From assembly GCA_028583415.1 (NCBI GenBank), contig CM053268.1, positions 21,685,923-21,749,922 on the forward strand: a stretch of 64,000 nucleotides of DNA. Reading direction: 5' to 3'. Shown here piece after piece: positions 1-11,242 of the stretch; positions within the stretch are counted from its first letter, which is position 1, and the number at the start of each line of letters is the position of its first letter. The notes beneath the pieces are model-generated. The model ran no database searches and was not told the DNA's origin. It saw only the letters and a list, made by a program, of their open reading frames with translations. A program made the position numbers and the translations under genes. This DNA is from Protea cynaroides (lineage: Eukaryota > Streptophyta > Magnoliopsida > Proteales > Proteaceae).

Positions 1-637
1 AGCAAATAAAAATGTTTAATCACTTTGTAAAAATGACTATTCTTCATTCATATAAAGTAGTAATAACGAAACTGTCTTTCATTCCTAACCACTTTGTAAG
101 CACCAGGAAAACACTTTTAAAAACTCTAGTGTTGTGTTAGAGGAGTCATGATTCTAAAGATAAGGCAGCCAAGAGATGAAACTTTCTCCTTAGTGTTCCT
201 CATTCTTGTATATTATAGAGAAGGAATGTAAGATGAGCCATCACAGTGCATACATGGATTGAAACTTTTGATATAACAATTTACATGTTAAAAAAATTTT
301 CAATGTTTATTTTCAAGTGGTAAAATATAATGATCTAAGAAGACAAAACATTAGAAAATTTTTTAATATGTAAATTGTTATTTTTTAATTTTAAGGCATA
401 ACAAATGGAGCCTTCATTTCTTTTTTTTTTTTTTAATGAAAATAAAACTTTTAATTAATGAGAAAATAAAGTACTAATTGGGTATGAAAAAATATGTATA
501 TATTTTTTAAAAATATTATCATTAAATGACCATGCCTCTTTATATTATACTTCCAACTGTTATTGGATCATAATCTAACCTACAGCGAAGGTCAAAAAAA
601 TTATTATTATTATCATTTTTTTTTGGTAATAAGGTCT
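1..637. other. AT-rich intergenic DNA
   Basis: No gene is visible. The stretch is AT-rich, with a poly-T run at about 420-434 and an ATT/TTA-rich run near 600-622. It lies downstream of the minus-strand DUF1685 gene, so it may hold the rest of that gene's 3' part, but I found no second exon in it. Confidence 0.6.
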
Positions 638-970
638 AAAAATTATTGGCACCTGCTTTGGAGGGCATCTCATTCCTATATGTCAGCTATGATTGGGCCA
701 ATAAATTATTGGCACTGCTTTGTAGGGCATCTCATTTATTGACACCTGCTTTGCAGGGCATCTCATTCCAACATGTCAGCTATTATTGGGTCAAAAAATT
801 ATTGGCACCTCCTTTGTAGGGCATCTCATTCCTATATGCCAGCTATAATTGGGTACTTCAGTTAGAACTTAAAACCCAAATAAAGTAGATATTTTGTAGG
901 GTATCCCATTCCTATATGTAAGCTATAATTAGGGGTAGTTCAGTTAGAACTCAAATTAAGTAGAGACATC
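638..970. repeat. Degenerate tandem array, about five units
   Basis: A core of about 40-45 bases (TTTGTAGGGCATCTCATTCC followed by TATATGTCAGCTATAATTGG) recurs near 655, 720, 750, 813 and 895. Spacing varies from about 35 to 90 bases. The last unit carries an extra flanking block (CAGTTAGAAC...) that itself occurs twice (near 858 and 940). Function unknown; it looks like ordinary intergenic minisatellite DNA. Confidence 0.75.
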
Positions 971-1506
971 ATCAAATCATGGCTGTTCACTTTTAAATCT
1001 GTCTTCTCCATATGTCAATATAATTGAAAATTATTTTACACAGTGCATAACTGTCTAGGACACCGATTGAGCAATATGGTCCTCCAAAAACTATGAAAAG
1101 GGTTTCAACTGCAAGCATGATGTAACCTTTTCTAAATAACACAAAATGGGAACCCTTAGAAAACTCGAGCATGATGGATATCAAATAATAGGAACAACAA
1201 AAAGAACAATGGAGGGAATTTTTTTGTCAGCTGATCAAGTATCTGAAACTATCGATCGAAGTCCACCAACCAATATGCATAAAATCCGTCCTTATTTATG
1301 AATTGACTGTATAGGGTAATGATCTCCTTCTCAATTCACTGTATGTATTTGTAATTTTTTGTGATCTCACTATCATTTATATTTAGTGGATCCCATACTT
1401 TAGTAGGGGGTCTCATACTATATCGACAATGATGGGATCCCTGACTGATACTGTTCGATACCCATATCAATAGCATGAATTAAAGAGAAAGAGGAGAGAG
1501 AGAAAC
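971..1506. other. Intron or 3' flank of the DUF1685 gene
   Basis: No independent gene is seen. It follows a minus-strand splice donor at 1506/1505 (exon ends CCAG, intron begins GTTTCT), so at least its right part is probably intron. I could not find the expected short last exon of DUF1685 genes here; it may lie left of the window, or the gene may be truncated. Confidence 0.4.
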
Positions 1507-2038
1507 CTGGGTTGTGGATCTTCCAAGAATCAAAGTCGCTCCTTGGGCTCCCTACAGATGAAGAGGGGCTTTTAACAGAAGAACCCCTTGGAGTAGAGAC
1601 AGGGCTAGGTGAATATCCTAAATATTTATTACCAGCAGGGGTTTCCAGTGATGAGGAAGACGAAAAAGAGAACTGCCTATTTATAGCAAAATACAAATCA
1701 AGAGCTGGCAATGTATTACACAGGCTTTGTCCATCTTCCTCATTGAATCCAAACCCAAGTTCTATAGACCCTTTAAGATCACAAAGATCTTCATCTGTCA
1801 ACCCAATAAACCCAGCATCTGATTCCTCAAACCCATTCTTTCGCCGGAGTATCTGCCTGCGCCGCCTCTCCCATGCAGCATCACGTCGTGTCTCGTACAT
1901 GGAAAGCTGTTTTGTAAGTCGCTTCTTGTTCTTCCACATTGGCCCTACAAGCTCTAGCTTCTCCAACTCCTCCTCCATCTCTTCTGAATCTGAAGATGAC
2001 ATTGATAAATTTACCTTTTCTTCCTTCTCTCCCGTCAT
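1507..2038 (-). CDS. DUF1685 family protein, first exon
   Basis: A minus-strand reading frame starts with ATG at 2038. It encodes an acidic, Ser-rich N-terminus (SMSSSDSEEMEEELEKLE), a basic segment with many Arg (about residues 38-66), then the block that identifies the plant DUF1685 family: LTDEDLCDLKGSIELGFGF at about residues 78-96, followed by CNTLPALDLYFAINRQ. A Ser/Pro-rich tail leads to a splice donor after WKIHNP (CCAG/GTTTCT at 1506). Family members usually have one more short exon; reading through the donor instead gives only about 30 unlike residues to a stop at 1418, so splicing is the better model. The molecular function of the family is not established; members are small, probably nuclear or cytosolic regulators. 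The frame is intact and looks like a live host gene just outside the transposon nest. Confidence 0.8.
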
Positions 2039-2631
2039 ATTTTTATCAAAATCTGACGGGAGAGTATCAGAGAATCAAGGAGCAGTTCCTTCTTCTTCTT
2101 CTTTTTCTTTTTTTTTTCTTATATTTGTTATGATAGAGATAGAGATCGAGAGAAAGAAGATAAGTATCAAAAAAAAAAAAAAAAAAAAAAAGAGGAAGAG
2201 AGAGAAAAGGAGCAGCTGCGCCCGCTTTGACCGGCAGGATCTGCTTGAGGCTTTTATTGGAGGGAAAGGGAGTTTTTGTTGGGGGAAGAGGAGGTTGGAG
2301 GATTTACTAGTCCAGAGGTTTTTAACTAACTCGCAACCTCTTTAGATTTCTATCTTGGCGCTTCTCGTTCCTGTTTTTTCTCCTAATTTAGAGCCCTCGG
2401 GTATTTCCGCATTAGCATGTTTTCTCTCCATGTCAATTACGTCAGTCAAATCTCTCCATGTTAAGTCACCCAGATCGAATACAGTGATTGAGGGATCCGA
2501 TTGGTTACGGTTTGCCAATCCGGATTGGGATGGCCAGGCCAGGCCAATCTCGTGCAGGAACACAGATTTGGCAAGGCTTGCAGGAGCCGATCCTAAGGGT
2601 TCAATTGGTATGATATAAAAGCAAAAATGGT
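2039..2631. other. 5' flank of the DUF1685 gene
   Basis: Probable leader and promoter of the minus-strand DUF1685 gene. It holds a poly-A run at about 2170-2192 (poly-T in the gene's sense) and purine-rich runs (pyrimidine-rich leader in the sense strand). Small open frames on both strands at 2342-2618 resemble nothing I know and are not called genes. It ends at the MULE target site. Confidence 0.5.
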
Positions 2632-2640
2632 GATAGTGAT
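2632..2640. repeat. MULE target site duplication, left copy
   Basis: GATAGTGAT sits directly outside the left terminal inverted repeat. The same nine bases lie directly outside the right one at 58168-58176. Nine bases is the typical duplication length for Mutator-type transposition. Confidence 0.88.
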
Positions 2641-2800
2641 GGATCGGGCTCCTTTGTAGTGAAGGAGCTCACTACAAAGGGTGTAGTGAAGCTACTATCA
2701 CAATACGTGGCATAATATCATTCTGGGGCTATGCTTCCATAAGCATTCGGTAATGCCAAATACCGAATCATTTGGCAAATAACGTTTGAAAGTGGGAAAA
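2641..2800 (+). repeat. MULE left terminal inverted repeat
   Basis: It matches the reverse complement of 58007-58167 with roughly a dozen substitutions and one single-base indel. Its outer part contains a 12-bp perfect hairpin (2651-2662 pairing with 2669-2680, six-base loop). Confidence 0.9.
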
Positions 2801-3246
2801 ATCAAATCAGAGCAGCTACACCGAGAAGATCTCTGCGGCTACGTCTACGATTACAGAGAAAGCAAAATCAGCTAAAATGTAATCGCTTCAAAGCTTGGGT
2901 ACGGGGAAAACGATGACACGAGTAAACCAGCCACAGTGGTTGAATATAGCCGTCGGGTGGCTGCAACGGTGACGGAGAAATTAGCCCAGGCAACAAGGCT
3001 GGGAAGGGCACGGTGTGTAGGTTGAAAGGAGTGGTTACGTCTTGGTTTGGCAGGAATGGGGGGAGGAGGAGAGCAGCAGCAACAATGCCGCTTCTTCGGG
3101 AGATCGCTTTCTCTGGACTGATGGTTTGAAGGAGATGAAGGGGTTAATGGAGGAATGAATCGGGTTGCCAAAGCAATGCCAATTTCACTTATAAGACTGC
3201 AATCACGGGCCACAATTTCTCTCAAAAATACACATTTGGATGAAAG
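2801..3246 (-). other. MULE left subterminal region with an unidentified 117-codon frame
   Basis: Between the TIR and the copia insertion lies a minus-strand open frame (3225-2872). It has a Ser/Pro/Cys-rich middle (HCCCCSPPPPIPAKPRR) and a hydrophobic C-terminal part. I do not recognise it. It is inside the MULE, so it could be part of a second MULE gene or captured host DNA, or a chance frame. Short inverted motifs shared with the inner edge of the right TIR (CAGAGCAG near 2808-2816) suggest the TIR homology may extend slightly inward. Confidence 0.35.
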
Positions 3247-4910
3247 TGTGATTCCCAGGTTGACACTTAGAGGGGGGATGAATCAGTGATCATTAAAAAT
3301 CTTCCCAACACTGTGAAGTCTGTTCAACCAAAAACACATACTGCTGTCAAGAGCTATCTGTTAACACATTTTGTGTAACACACTATGCCATACACCTACA
3401 GGTATCCATACCAGAGGTTTGACCTACCAAGTGCGCACACCGCGACCTGCAACCTACGCACTTCAAATGTACAACACAAGTAAACACATTCACATCCACA
3501 GACATACTATGTAACGTGGTTCACCTATCACACACTGTGATGGCTACTCCACGGGGTAATACCCTAATCAGGGTTTCGTATTATACCTAATATATTACTT
3601 TAATGCTATGGTTGCACCTACAACCCAAATGCTACAACATTGACCACATTCTTAGTTGCAACTGAGTCTTAGGCAACAACCCTCACTCCTGTCAAGCCCC
3701 CAACTTGACAGGTTACAATGTATCTATCAAATGAAGATTACAAACCCTTCCCAAATGGCATTGGTACAAATAAATAGGGTTCGTATGCGTGATTACCTTC
3801 CCAGTGTAGTGCTCACAAAATGGGCTTCCCAAGCTCTCCAATGGTGGTGGGTAATCTTCTTCAACAAAATGAAACTTCGGCACTCTCCCAACACTTCTCG
3901 CACTGCATCATCCACACCAAACTTTCACTACATACTCACACTTCCTTCTCAAAGATTCAAATTACCATTAATGTCAGATAGAAGAAAGTGGAGAGAGATT
4001 TTTCACTCAAGGAGAGCACTTAAAGCCTTTCTCACAAAATCCCGTAGCTTCTTCACTCCTAAACTCTGGGCTTTTTGTTTCAGATAGATTTTTCTCGAAG
4101 AGACAAATCCATGGGATTTTGAATCGCCTCAATCGGAGATCGGATGGCCGAGATATGACCATCCAAAGTCCAGTCAATGAGAACATTCCAGATGGAATCT
4201 TCCTAAGCCATTTCATGCGCCTGCGATGTACACTAGCGTCACCGCCACTGACACGTCAGATCCGCTGTCGAGTTCTGATTGGCGGATCAGAGAATATTGT
4301 TTAATGGCCATTGGATCTCACTGAAAAAGGCGCGATCAGACCATGGCCGTTAGATCAGTCAGATCCTGTCAGGGAAGAATAGGAGATCACACGGACCGCT
4401 AGATCTGGATCTTCCCACTGCCATACGGTGAGCGCGCCACACGAAATCAAGATCAATACCTTCATGCTACGCGATGCATATTCCTAAATTGCATCCGACC
4501 AATGGTGTTGCTCGCGATGGGATCTCGACGCACCGATCGTGAAGCACAGAATCTCACATTTTTCTCGGCCATCGGATAGGGATCTTGGGTACGTGGCTTG
4601 ATCCAGACCCTCCATTTTGGATCTTCTTCTTTTTCTTTGACCAAAATACCCCTAAACAAAGTGCGGTAATTCCCTGTAAGTCCTATTTTTTCCAGTAGGG
4701 TCTTGAGAGGATGTTTCTCTGCGGCATTGCGTCGAACACATGATGCGCATGCGGGACAAGCCTTGCGGAGGCTTGCGAGGTGCGCGCTGCTGGTCTTGCA
4801 GGCCTACGGGCTTGCGAGCCTTGCTGGCCTGCTCGAGGCTGGCTGCGCAGCAGTCCTATGCTACTATTGGCTTGCTATGCGTGGCATAGCAGTGTTGTTG
4901 TGCGCAGCAT

Positions 4911-4980
4911 GGCTGTGTTGTGCATGCTGTGTGCGGCATGGTTGTGTTGTGCATGCTGTGTGCGGCATGGTTATGCTGTT
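4911..4980. repeat. 29-bp tandem repeat in the copia LTR
   Basis: Two adjacent 29-base units (4911-4939 and 4940-4968), differing at one base, followed by a partial third. The core is TGTGTTGTGCATGCTGTG. It explains the low-complexity Ala/Cys/Trp-rich frames read through this region. Confidence 0.85.
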
Positions 4981-5068
4981 TAGGTGGGCTTGGCCTTCTG
5001 GCCTAGTGTCGCGACTGCTGGCCTGGGCTGGCTGCCATGCTGGCCTGGCCGCCTCTGGTGGGACCCAC

Positions 5069-5160
5069 CTCTCTCTCTCTTCTTTTCTCTCTTTTTCTCT
5101 CTCCTCTTTCTCTCTCTTTTTTTGATCTCCATTTTCTTTCTTCTGTTAGTCTCTCTCATC
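5069..5160. repeat. CT-rich microsatellite
   Basis: An interrupted CT/CTTT run inside the copia LTR. The frames read through it are low-complexity and are not genes. Confidence 0.8.
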
Positions 5161-5328
5161 AACTGCTGTCAGTGCACCAACCCAGTTACCATATCTGTCA
5201 GTGGAACTTCAGTGGGATCCACAGACACTCTCTCTCCTCTATATCACTCTGCCAACCCAGAGTTGCCAACAATAACAACACACACACAACGTTGCTCTCA
5301 TCTGCTCAACTTGGCCAAGGTTCCAACA

Positions 5329-5341
5329 ATCTCCCCCTTTG
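5329..5341 (-). other. Copia polypurine tract
   Basis: In element sense CAAAGGGGGAGAT directly before the LTR start TGTTGG. It is the plus-strand primer site for reverse transcription and fixes the LTR boundary. Confidence 0.8.
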
Positions 5342-5579
5342 GAATTGTTGGCAACCCACACTTACATAAGATGTCTGCACACTGCCTTTCTCTCCCTTTG
5401 ACAACAAGTCCCAAAGGACATACATATAATAGAAATGCTCTCCCTTCATATGTACTCCCCCTTCATATAAACTCCCCCTACATAGCCTCACCTGTAGGAG
5501 TGCCCACCGCATCTTTCCAATCCTACAGGTGAAAAATGATGCTATGTGGTCATCAACTCCCCTTACACCTGTGTCACCT

Positions 5580-7792
5580 ACATGGTGTCAAGAGTCACAA
5601 CTCCCAGTTGGTCTCTGAGTCATTCAAAGGAGTCCTTTGGAAGTGCCTTGGTGAAGATGTCTGCCACCTGGTCTGCTGTAGGAACGAAATCCAGTCTCAC
5701 TTCCCCTTCAAGCACCTTATCCTTCAAATAATGATATCTAATATCAATGTGTTTGGTTCTTGAGTGTTGCACCGGATTCTTGGAGATGTTAATTGCACTC
5801 ATATTGTCACATTTAATGACCACTCGCTCCTCACAAGTAACATTGAAATCTAACATCTGTCTTTTCATCCAGATTACCTGAGTGCATGTAGCTGCCGCTG
5901 CTATGTATTCTGCCTCTGTTGTAGATAAGGAAACAAATTCTTGTTTCTTACTATGCCATGCCACTAAGCTTTTCCCCAAAAAGAATGCACCACCACTAGT
6001 GTTTTTTCTGTCATCAATGCTACCAGCCCAGTCTGCATATGAGAATGCAGTAAGTGTAAACCTTCCCATCTTGGGGCACCATAAACCATGGTCCATTGTG
6101 CCTTTTAAATACCTAAGTATCCGTTTCACTGCTATTAAATGAGTCTCCTTTGGACAAGCTTGAAATCTGGCTACCAAACATACCGCTTGCAGAATATCAG
6201 GTCTTGAGGCTGTTAAATACAGTAAACTTCCAATCATTGATCTGTAGAGAGTCTGATCAACAGTTGAAGAGTCATTACTTGAACTCAGCTTACAGTTTAC
6301 CATCATTAGAGTTTCCACTGGTTTGCAGTCTTCCATAAGAAATTTCTTTAACATCTCTTTTGTGTATTTCATTTGAGAAATAAAAATGCCATTTTGCCTC
6401 TGATGAACTTGTAGACCCAAAAAATAGGACAACTCCCCTAGCATAGACATCTCAAACTCTGTCCTCATCTTCTCAGCAAATTTCTTGCATAGCTTCTCAC
6501 AATGTCCTCCAAAAATGATGTCATCCACATACACCACAACTACCAACTGGCTGCTATCTTCTGTCATGACATACAGATTGTTGTCCACTACTCCCCTTAG
6601 CAAACCCAATTGATACAGATAAGTGTCTAGTCTTGAATACCAGGTTCTTGGAGCTTGCTTCAAACCATATAAGGCCTTCTTCAGTTTGCATACCTTATCT
6701 CCATTATCACTGAGTTGAAAACCCTCTGGTTACTCAATATACACTTCTTCTTCAAGGTTACCATTTAAAAATGCATATTTGACATCCATTTGGTACACCT
6801 TGAAGCCTTTATGAGCTGCCAATTCTAAGAACATCCTGATGGACTCAAGTCTAGCCACTGGAGCAAAAGTCTCATCAAAGTCAATTCCTTCCACTTGGGC
6901 ATAGCCTTTACACACCAGTCTGGCCTTGTTCCTGACTACCTTTTCGTCTTCATTCAACTTGTTCCTGAAGACCCATTTTGTGCCAATGACATTCTTGTTT
7001 GTTCGCCTTGGAACTAACTCCCATGTGTTATTCTTTTCAAGTTGATCAAGCTCTTCATTCATGGCTTTCATCCAGTTCTCATCCTTGCCAACTTCATATA
7101 CAGACTTGGGTTCCACTTCTGACAATAAGGAGAAAGTAGCTGTCTTCATTTTCCTGGTCTGCATCCCAGAATTGGGATCTCCAATCACTTGATGACTTGG
7201 ATGAATCCTTAACCATTTGTTGTCCTTTGGTCTTCCATCCTTTTGCATTTCCACTTCAACCTCTTGTGATTCTGATTCTACCTCTGATTGTTGTTCCTTT
7301 TCAACTGCCACTGTTTCATTATCTTCAAGTTCTTTAAATACTGGACTTTCTGACTCAACTCTCTTGAAGTAGGGTAATTGCTCATCAATTCTGACATCAA
7401 AACTTTCGACCACCCTTTTTAGTCTCTTGTTGTAACACCTGCAAGCCTTGCTTTTGAAGGAGTATCCTAAAAAGATACCTTCATCTGCTCTGTCATCAAA
7501 CTTGCCAAGGTTCTCTTCATTCCTCTTGATGTAACACTTTGACCCAAAGACCTTGAAGTACTTCACCGTGGCTTTCTCCCAAACCATAGCTCATAAGGAG
7601 TCTTATTCTCATGGGGCCTCAACAAGCATCTGTTTGTGATATGAACTGTAGAATAAATGTCTTCTCTCCAAAAATGCTTGGCAATATTATTTTCTGAGAG
7701 CATTGTCCTTGCCATTTCTTGCAGAGTTCTATTTTTTCTTTCAACGACCCCATCTTGCAGAGTTCTATTTTTTCTTTCAAAGATCCCATTTT
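5580..7792 (-). pseudogene. pol: Copia pol: integrase C-terminus, reverse transcriptase, RNase H
   Basis: Reading from 7790 leftward: integrase C-terminal part (NGVVERKN-like start, then FGSKCYIKR, GIFLGYS), an acidic linker, the RT start (NTWELVPR, GTKWVFRNKL, DFDETFAPVARLESIR, QMDVKYAFLNG), the catalytic YVDDIIFGG near 6530, then RNase H (SYADWAGSIDDRKNTSG, STTEAEYIAAAA, KCDNMSAINISKNP, ending ADIFTKALPKDSFE at 5620). One in-frame TAA near 6730 replaces the conserved Gln of the IEQPEGF motif. A 33-bp tandem duplication shifts the frame near 7725-7790. The element cannot make a working polyprotein. It was intact in sequence until fairly recently, since RT and RNase H are otherwise open. Confidence 0.85.
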
Positions 7793-9998
7793 TCTCTCTA
7801 ATAGGCGGTATCCATTAAAAATAAAACCATGCACATCCACAACCATAATCAAAATAAATACACAATAGCGGAAGTCTTATAGTAAATGAACTGAGAACTC
7901 TAAATGTAATAATCATAATTAAAATATCAAGTTATTGTTGTATCAACTGAGATATAAATAAATAAAATATCAATTACATCCTTTTATAAATTCAAATAAA
8001 ATTTTAATAGAATACGCATGAGTTGCACTCGCATGAGGGGTCATGCGTATCCTCCAAGTCTTCAGCTTCCATTACAGCAACACGCGCATACACCGGAGTA
8101 TTCATATAATCTTCAACTGTAGTACCTGCATCATCAACTAAAAATATTCGGCGTCGAGAGGGTGAGCACACATCATGGCTCAGTGAGCAAACAAAATAAT
8201 GCAACAACCATATGCATGCATTCAATTCATATCTTTGGTCTGGTAAATAAGTTTGCAATGTGCTATAGGAAGGATAGGTGGTCAAATGTCACATTTATTG
8301 ACATCGCACCTCTATACACGAGTGTGTGAAGCTGCCCAAATGTAACGTTTATTGTCGACCCACATGCACCAACCATGGACAATGTACACGCAAAGGTCAC
8401 GTTTATTGCTGTACCCGTTGCCCATACCAACACGTAAGTCCCTGCTGGCGAGGGCTCGTAAACTAGGCTCGTAACTAACCAATCCTAATGTCAATCAGTG
8501 TAACCAAGGCCTCACCCAGTATCCCTCAATATGTCCATAGAGATAGGGCTAAAGCCCCCCAGTAGTGTCAGAGACTATACGGTCCGAGACCTCTTCCCCT
8601 CATACCCTACGACGTAATAGTTCTGCTAAGGTAATGGCGATACGAAAATGTCAATGGACAAGACTTGAGTTAGAGATAGAGCTAGAGTGTTGAGGCCCCG
8701 CCTATGACACCTCCCCCTAATACTTGCTCGCATCAAACACACCAACCACACACATACATCCACATGCCTATTCCTATCATCATCATCATCATCATGTTAT
8801 AAACAATAATTAAATATGCATGATCAGTAATAATAGAAATATTGGATGACATGTTGAATGCACATAACAATCATACACGCATAAGATCAATCATGGCATT
8901 GGACTCAAGAGTAAAATAGTTTATTATTAACCAATTATTTTAGGTCTTGTTTCCTCACCTTTGCTTGATCGTAGGTCCTCTTTCAAGCTTTAAGAATCAA
9001 CTATATATCGATATTATAACACTAGAAGACCTAATCAAGTCGATAGAATTTAATTAGAATTAATTCGAACTTTAAAAGCATGTTGTTAACTGGGGGTCGA
9101 TACCAGGGTCGGATGTTCCATAGACCCTGGGTGCTACCACCCAGATTCTGGACTTCCCGAACACTGGGGGTCGATTGATAGGGTTTGGTAGGGTCGATTG
9201 GCCATCGACCCCCTCATGCGACCCACCGTGAGTTTAGTCGATATTCTCATCCTTCAGTCCATTTTTCGTATTTGGGGTCCTATGGCTTACTTCTACAATC
9301 CATTCCATACATGTTCTATGGTCTAGAACCGTAGTTCATTCACCTATATGGCTTTTATGATTTCTCCCATGGTTTCCCATGAAAATCTAACCATGGATGG
9401 ATGATTTGGGTTTCTCCTAGATCATTCCCTCTTCACTATCCATTCTAAGGTCTGTAGAATTACATGGAAATAGTACCCATACCTGAGAATTAGGCTTGTC
9501 TCTCTGAAGCCTTCTCTTTGATCTTCTTCTCCACTTTCCTTCTCTTCTCTTTCTCTTCTCCTTCTCTTCTCTTTCTCTCAATCCAATTATGGTTCTAAAA
9601 TGAGTGAAAGAGGCTTAGGGATGTCCTATTTATAGAGTAGAAACTCCAAAAATAAGTCCCATTGAGATTAGGAAATAATCCCATTGAAATTTAGAAAGTT
9701 TCCAAATCACGGTTTCTGTCGGCAGACTGGGGGTTGATGAGGGAGTCGGAGATCCCGTCGACCCCTGATTCTAAAATGTCCGACCCCCGGTTAAAAACTC
9801 AGGGTCTGTCTTTCTATCTTGGGGGGTCCGACCCTGCCTAGCTGGGTGTGCGACCCTCCCCCTATTTTTAGTGTTTTTGGGTCAGTTTAATACCTGGGAT
9901 CGTGATCTCCCTCACGTACTTAATCCATTTGGCTCGACCATGATGGGTAGACCTGGTTCAAGGTGGTAAGACTGGGTTAGTTTGGTACGGGTCTTATA
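7793..9998 (-). repeat. Ty3 LTR, GGGTCGA family, truncated, minus
   Basis: Homologous to the solo LTR at 11243-13557 but lacking about 100 bases of its U5 end at the copia junction. In element sense it has GGGTCGA clusters at 9715-9850 and 9095-9235, a TATA box CTCTATAAATAGG at about 9625-9638 and a pyrimidine/purine-rich leader. The last bases (GTCTTATA for GTCTTACA) meet a plus-strand LTR head to head at about 9998. It carries three copies of a motif of the AACGTTTATTG type near 8290, 8343 and 8395. Confidence 0.85.
8004..8137 (-). other. Candidate last exon of the LTR reading frame
   Basis: After an intron-like acceptor TTTTTAG (8138-8139 = AG), the frame reads VDDAGTTVEDYMNTPVYARV and ends HDPSCECNSCVFY stop. 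It is the same peptide family as in the other LTRs. No in-frame ATG start is seen upstream. Confidence 0.5.
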
Positions 9999-11242
9999 TA
10001 GGGTCGCATACCTAAACAGGTAGGGTTAATCCCACCTCATTAGGAAGTCAGACCCCTGATTTTTATACCTAGGGTCGGACAACTGAGACCCTAGGGTCGA
10101 CGGGATCTCCGACCCCCTCATCGACCCAAGGATCACCGATAGAAATCGTAAATAGGAAACTTTCCAAATTTCAAGGGGATTCTTTCCTAATCTCAATGAG
10201 ACTTATTTTGGGAGATTTTCCTCTATAAATAGGACGTCCCTTATCCTCTTTCACTCCTTTTGAAACCCTAAAAGAAAGTGAGAGAAAGAGAAGAGAAGGA
10301 GAAGAGAAGGAAAGTTGGAGAAGAAAACTATAGAGAGGAAATTCAGAGAAACCTCTGAATCTCAACAAACCTAAGGTATGGATATGCTTTCCATGAATTG
10401 TTTAAGACCTTAGAATAGTTCATGAAGAGGGTATGATCTAGGAGAAACCCAAATCATCCATCCATGGAAAGATTTTAATGAAATCCATGGAGGAAATCAT
10501 GGTAGACAAAGTAAGGAAGTAACCTGGAGTTTTAAGCCATAGAACAAGCATAGAATGACTGTGGAAGTAAGCCAAAGGACCCAAACTCGAAAGATTAGAC
10601 TGTAGAATGAAAAAGTTGACTCAAACCACGTGCGGTCGCACGTAGGGTCGATTGGGAATCGACCCTACCAGACTACAGGATCGACCCCTAGCTCTTGGGA
10701 AGTCCAGGGAAGCTACGGTCGCACCTAGGGTCGATGGAACATCCGACCCTAGCATCGACCCTATACCCTGGGGTCGCATAAACCTGCGACCCTACCTGCG
10801 ATCCATCCTGCGACCCTAGCTTAACAGCAAGCCTAAAATTATCGAAATGAATTCTAATTAAAATCTATCGACTTGTTAGGTTTTCCTACTGATATAAAGG
10901 TGATTCTTAAAGCTTGAAAGAAGATTTACAATCAAGCAAAGGTGAGGGAACAAGACCTAAACTAATCGGCTAATAATAAACTGTTTTATTTCTTGAGTCC
11001 AATGCCAAGATTGATTCTATGCATGTATGCTTGTAATATGCATTCAACATGTCATCCAATATTCCTGCTATTAATGTTCATTCATATTTAATTCTATTTA
11101 TGACATGATGATGATGATGATGCTAAGAATAGACATGTGAATGTATGTGTGTGGTTAGTGTGCTTGACGCGAGTGGCGAGTGGAGCATCAGGGGGGGACG
11201 TGATATTGTGGTGTGTCCTGGTCACTAGACTCTAGCTCTATC

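Larger units (their letters stand above)
3247..5328 (-). repeat. Copia 3' LTR
   Basis: In element sense it begins TGTTGGAACC at 5328 directly after the polypurine tract and ends GGGAATCACA at 3247, giving 2,082 bp with TG...CA ends. GAAAG precedes it at 3242-3246 and would be the target duplication, but the partner copy is lost with the 5' end. It contains a very GC-rich stretch (4740-5060) and a CT-rich run (5069-5160). Confidence 0.75.
3247..7792 (-). mobile_element. Ty1/copia retrotransposon, 5'-truncated
   Basis: Minus-strand element with 3' LTR (3247-5328), polypurine tract (5329-5341), RNase H, reverse transcriptase and the C-terminal part of integrase. It stops abruptly at about 7792 where a Ty3 LTR begins; gag, protease, most of integrase and the 5' LTR are missing. 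The FGG-type 'YVDDIIFGG' site and the long LTR with an AAAGGGGGAGATTGTTGG junction resemble SIRE/Maximus-like copia elements, a tentative lineage call. Confidence 0.85.

Noticed and set aside
1512..2345. 277-codon plus-strand frame
   Set aside because: Shadow of the DUF1685 exon on the other strand; its sequence is low-complexity after 2090 (poly-A/GA tract) and matches no family pattern.
2641..2800. TIR first read as one of two unrelated short dispersed repeats
   Set aside because: The perfect 9-bp duplication outside both copies and the MULE transposase between them make the one-element reading much better.
2872..3225. 117-codon minus-strand frame as a real gene
   Set aside because: Lies inside the MULE, no recognisable domain, cut by the copia insertion; kept only as a note in the region entry.
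4703..5532. Overlapping GC-rich plus-strand frames (140, 67 and 182 codons)
   Set aside because: They run through a tandem repeat and CT microsatellite inside a copia LTR; Ala/Cys/Leu/Ser low complexity only.
9095..9850. Regularly repeated GGGTCGA words looked at as a possible CRISPR-like or satellite array
   Set aside because: No constant spacing or spacers; words occur in both orientations and lie inside LTR promoters of a plant element.
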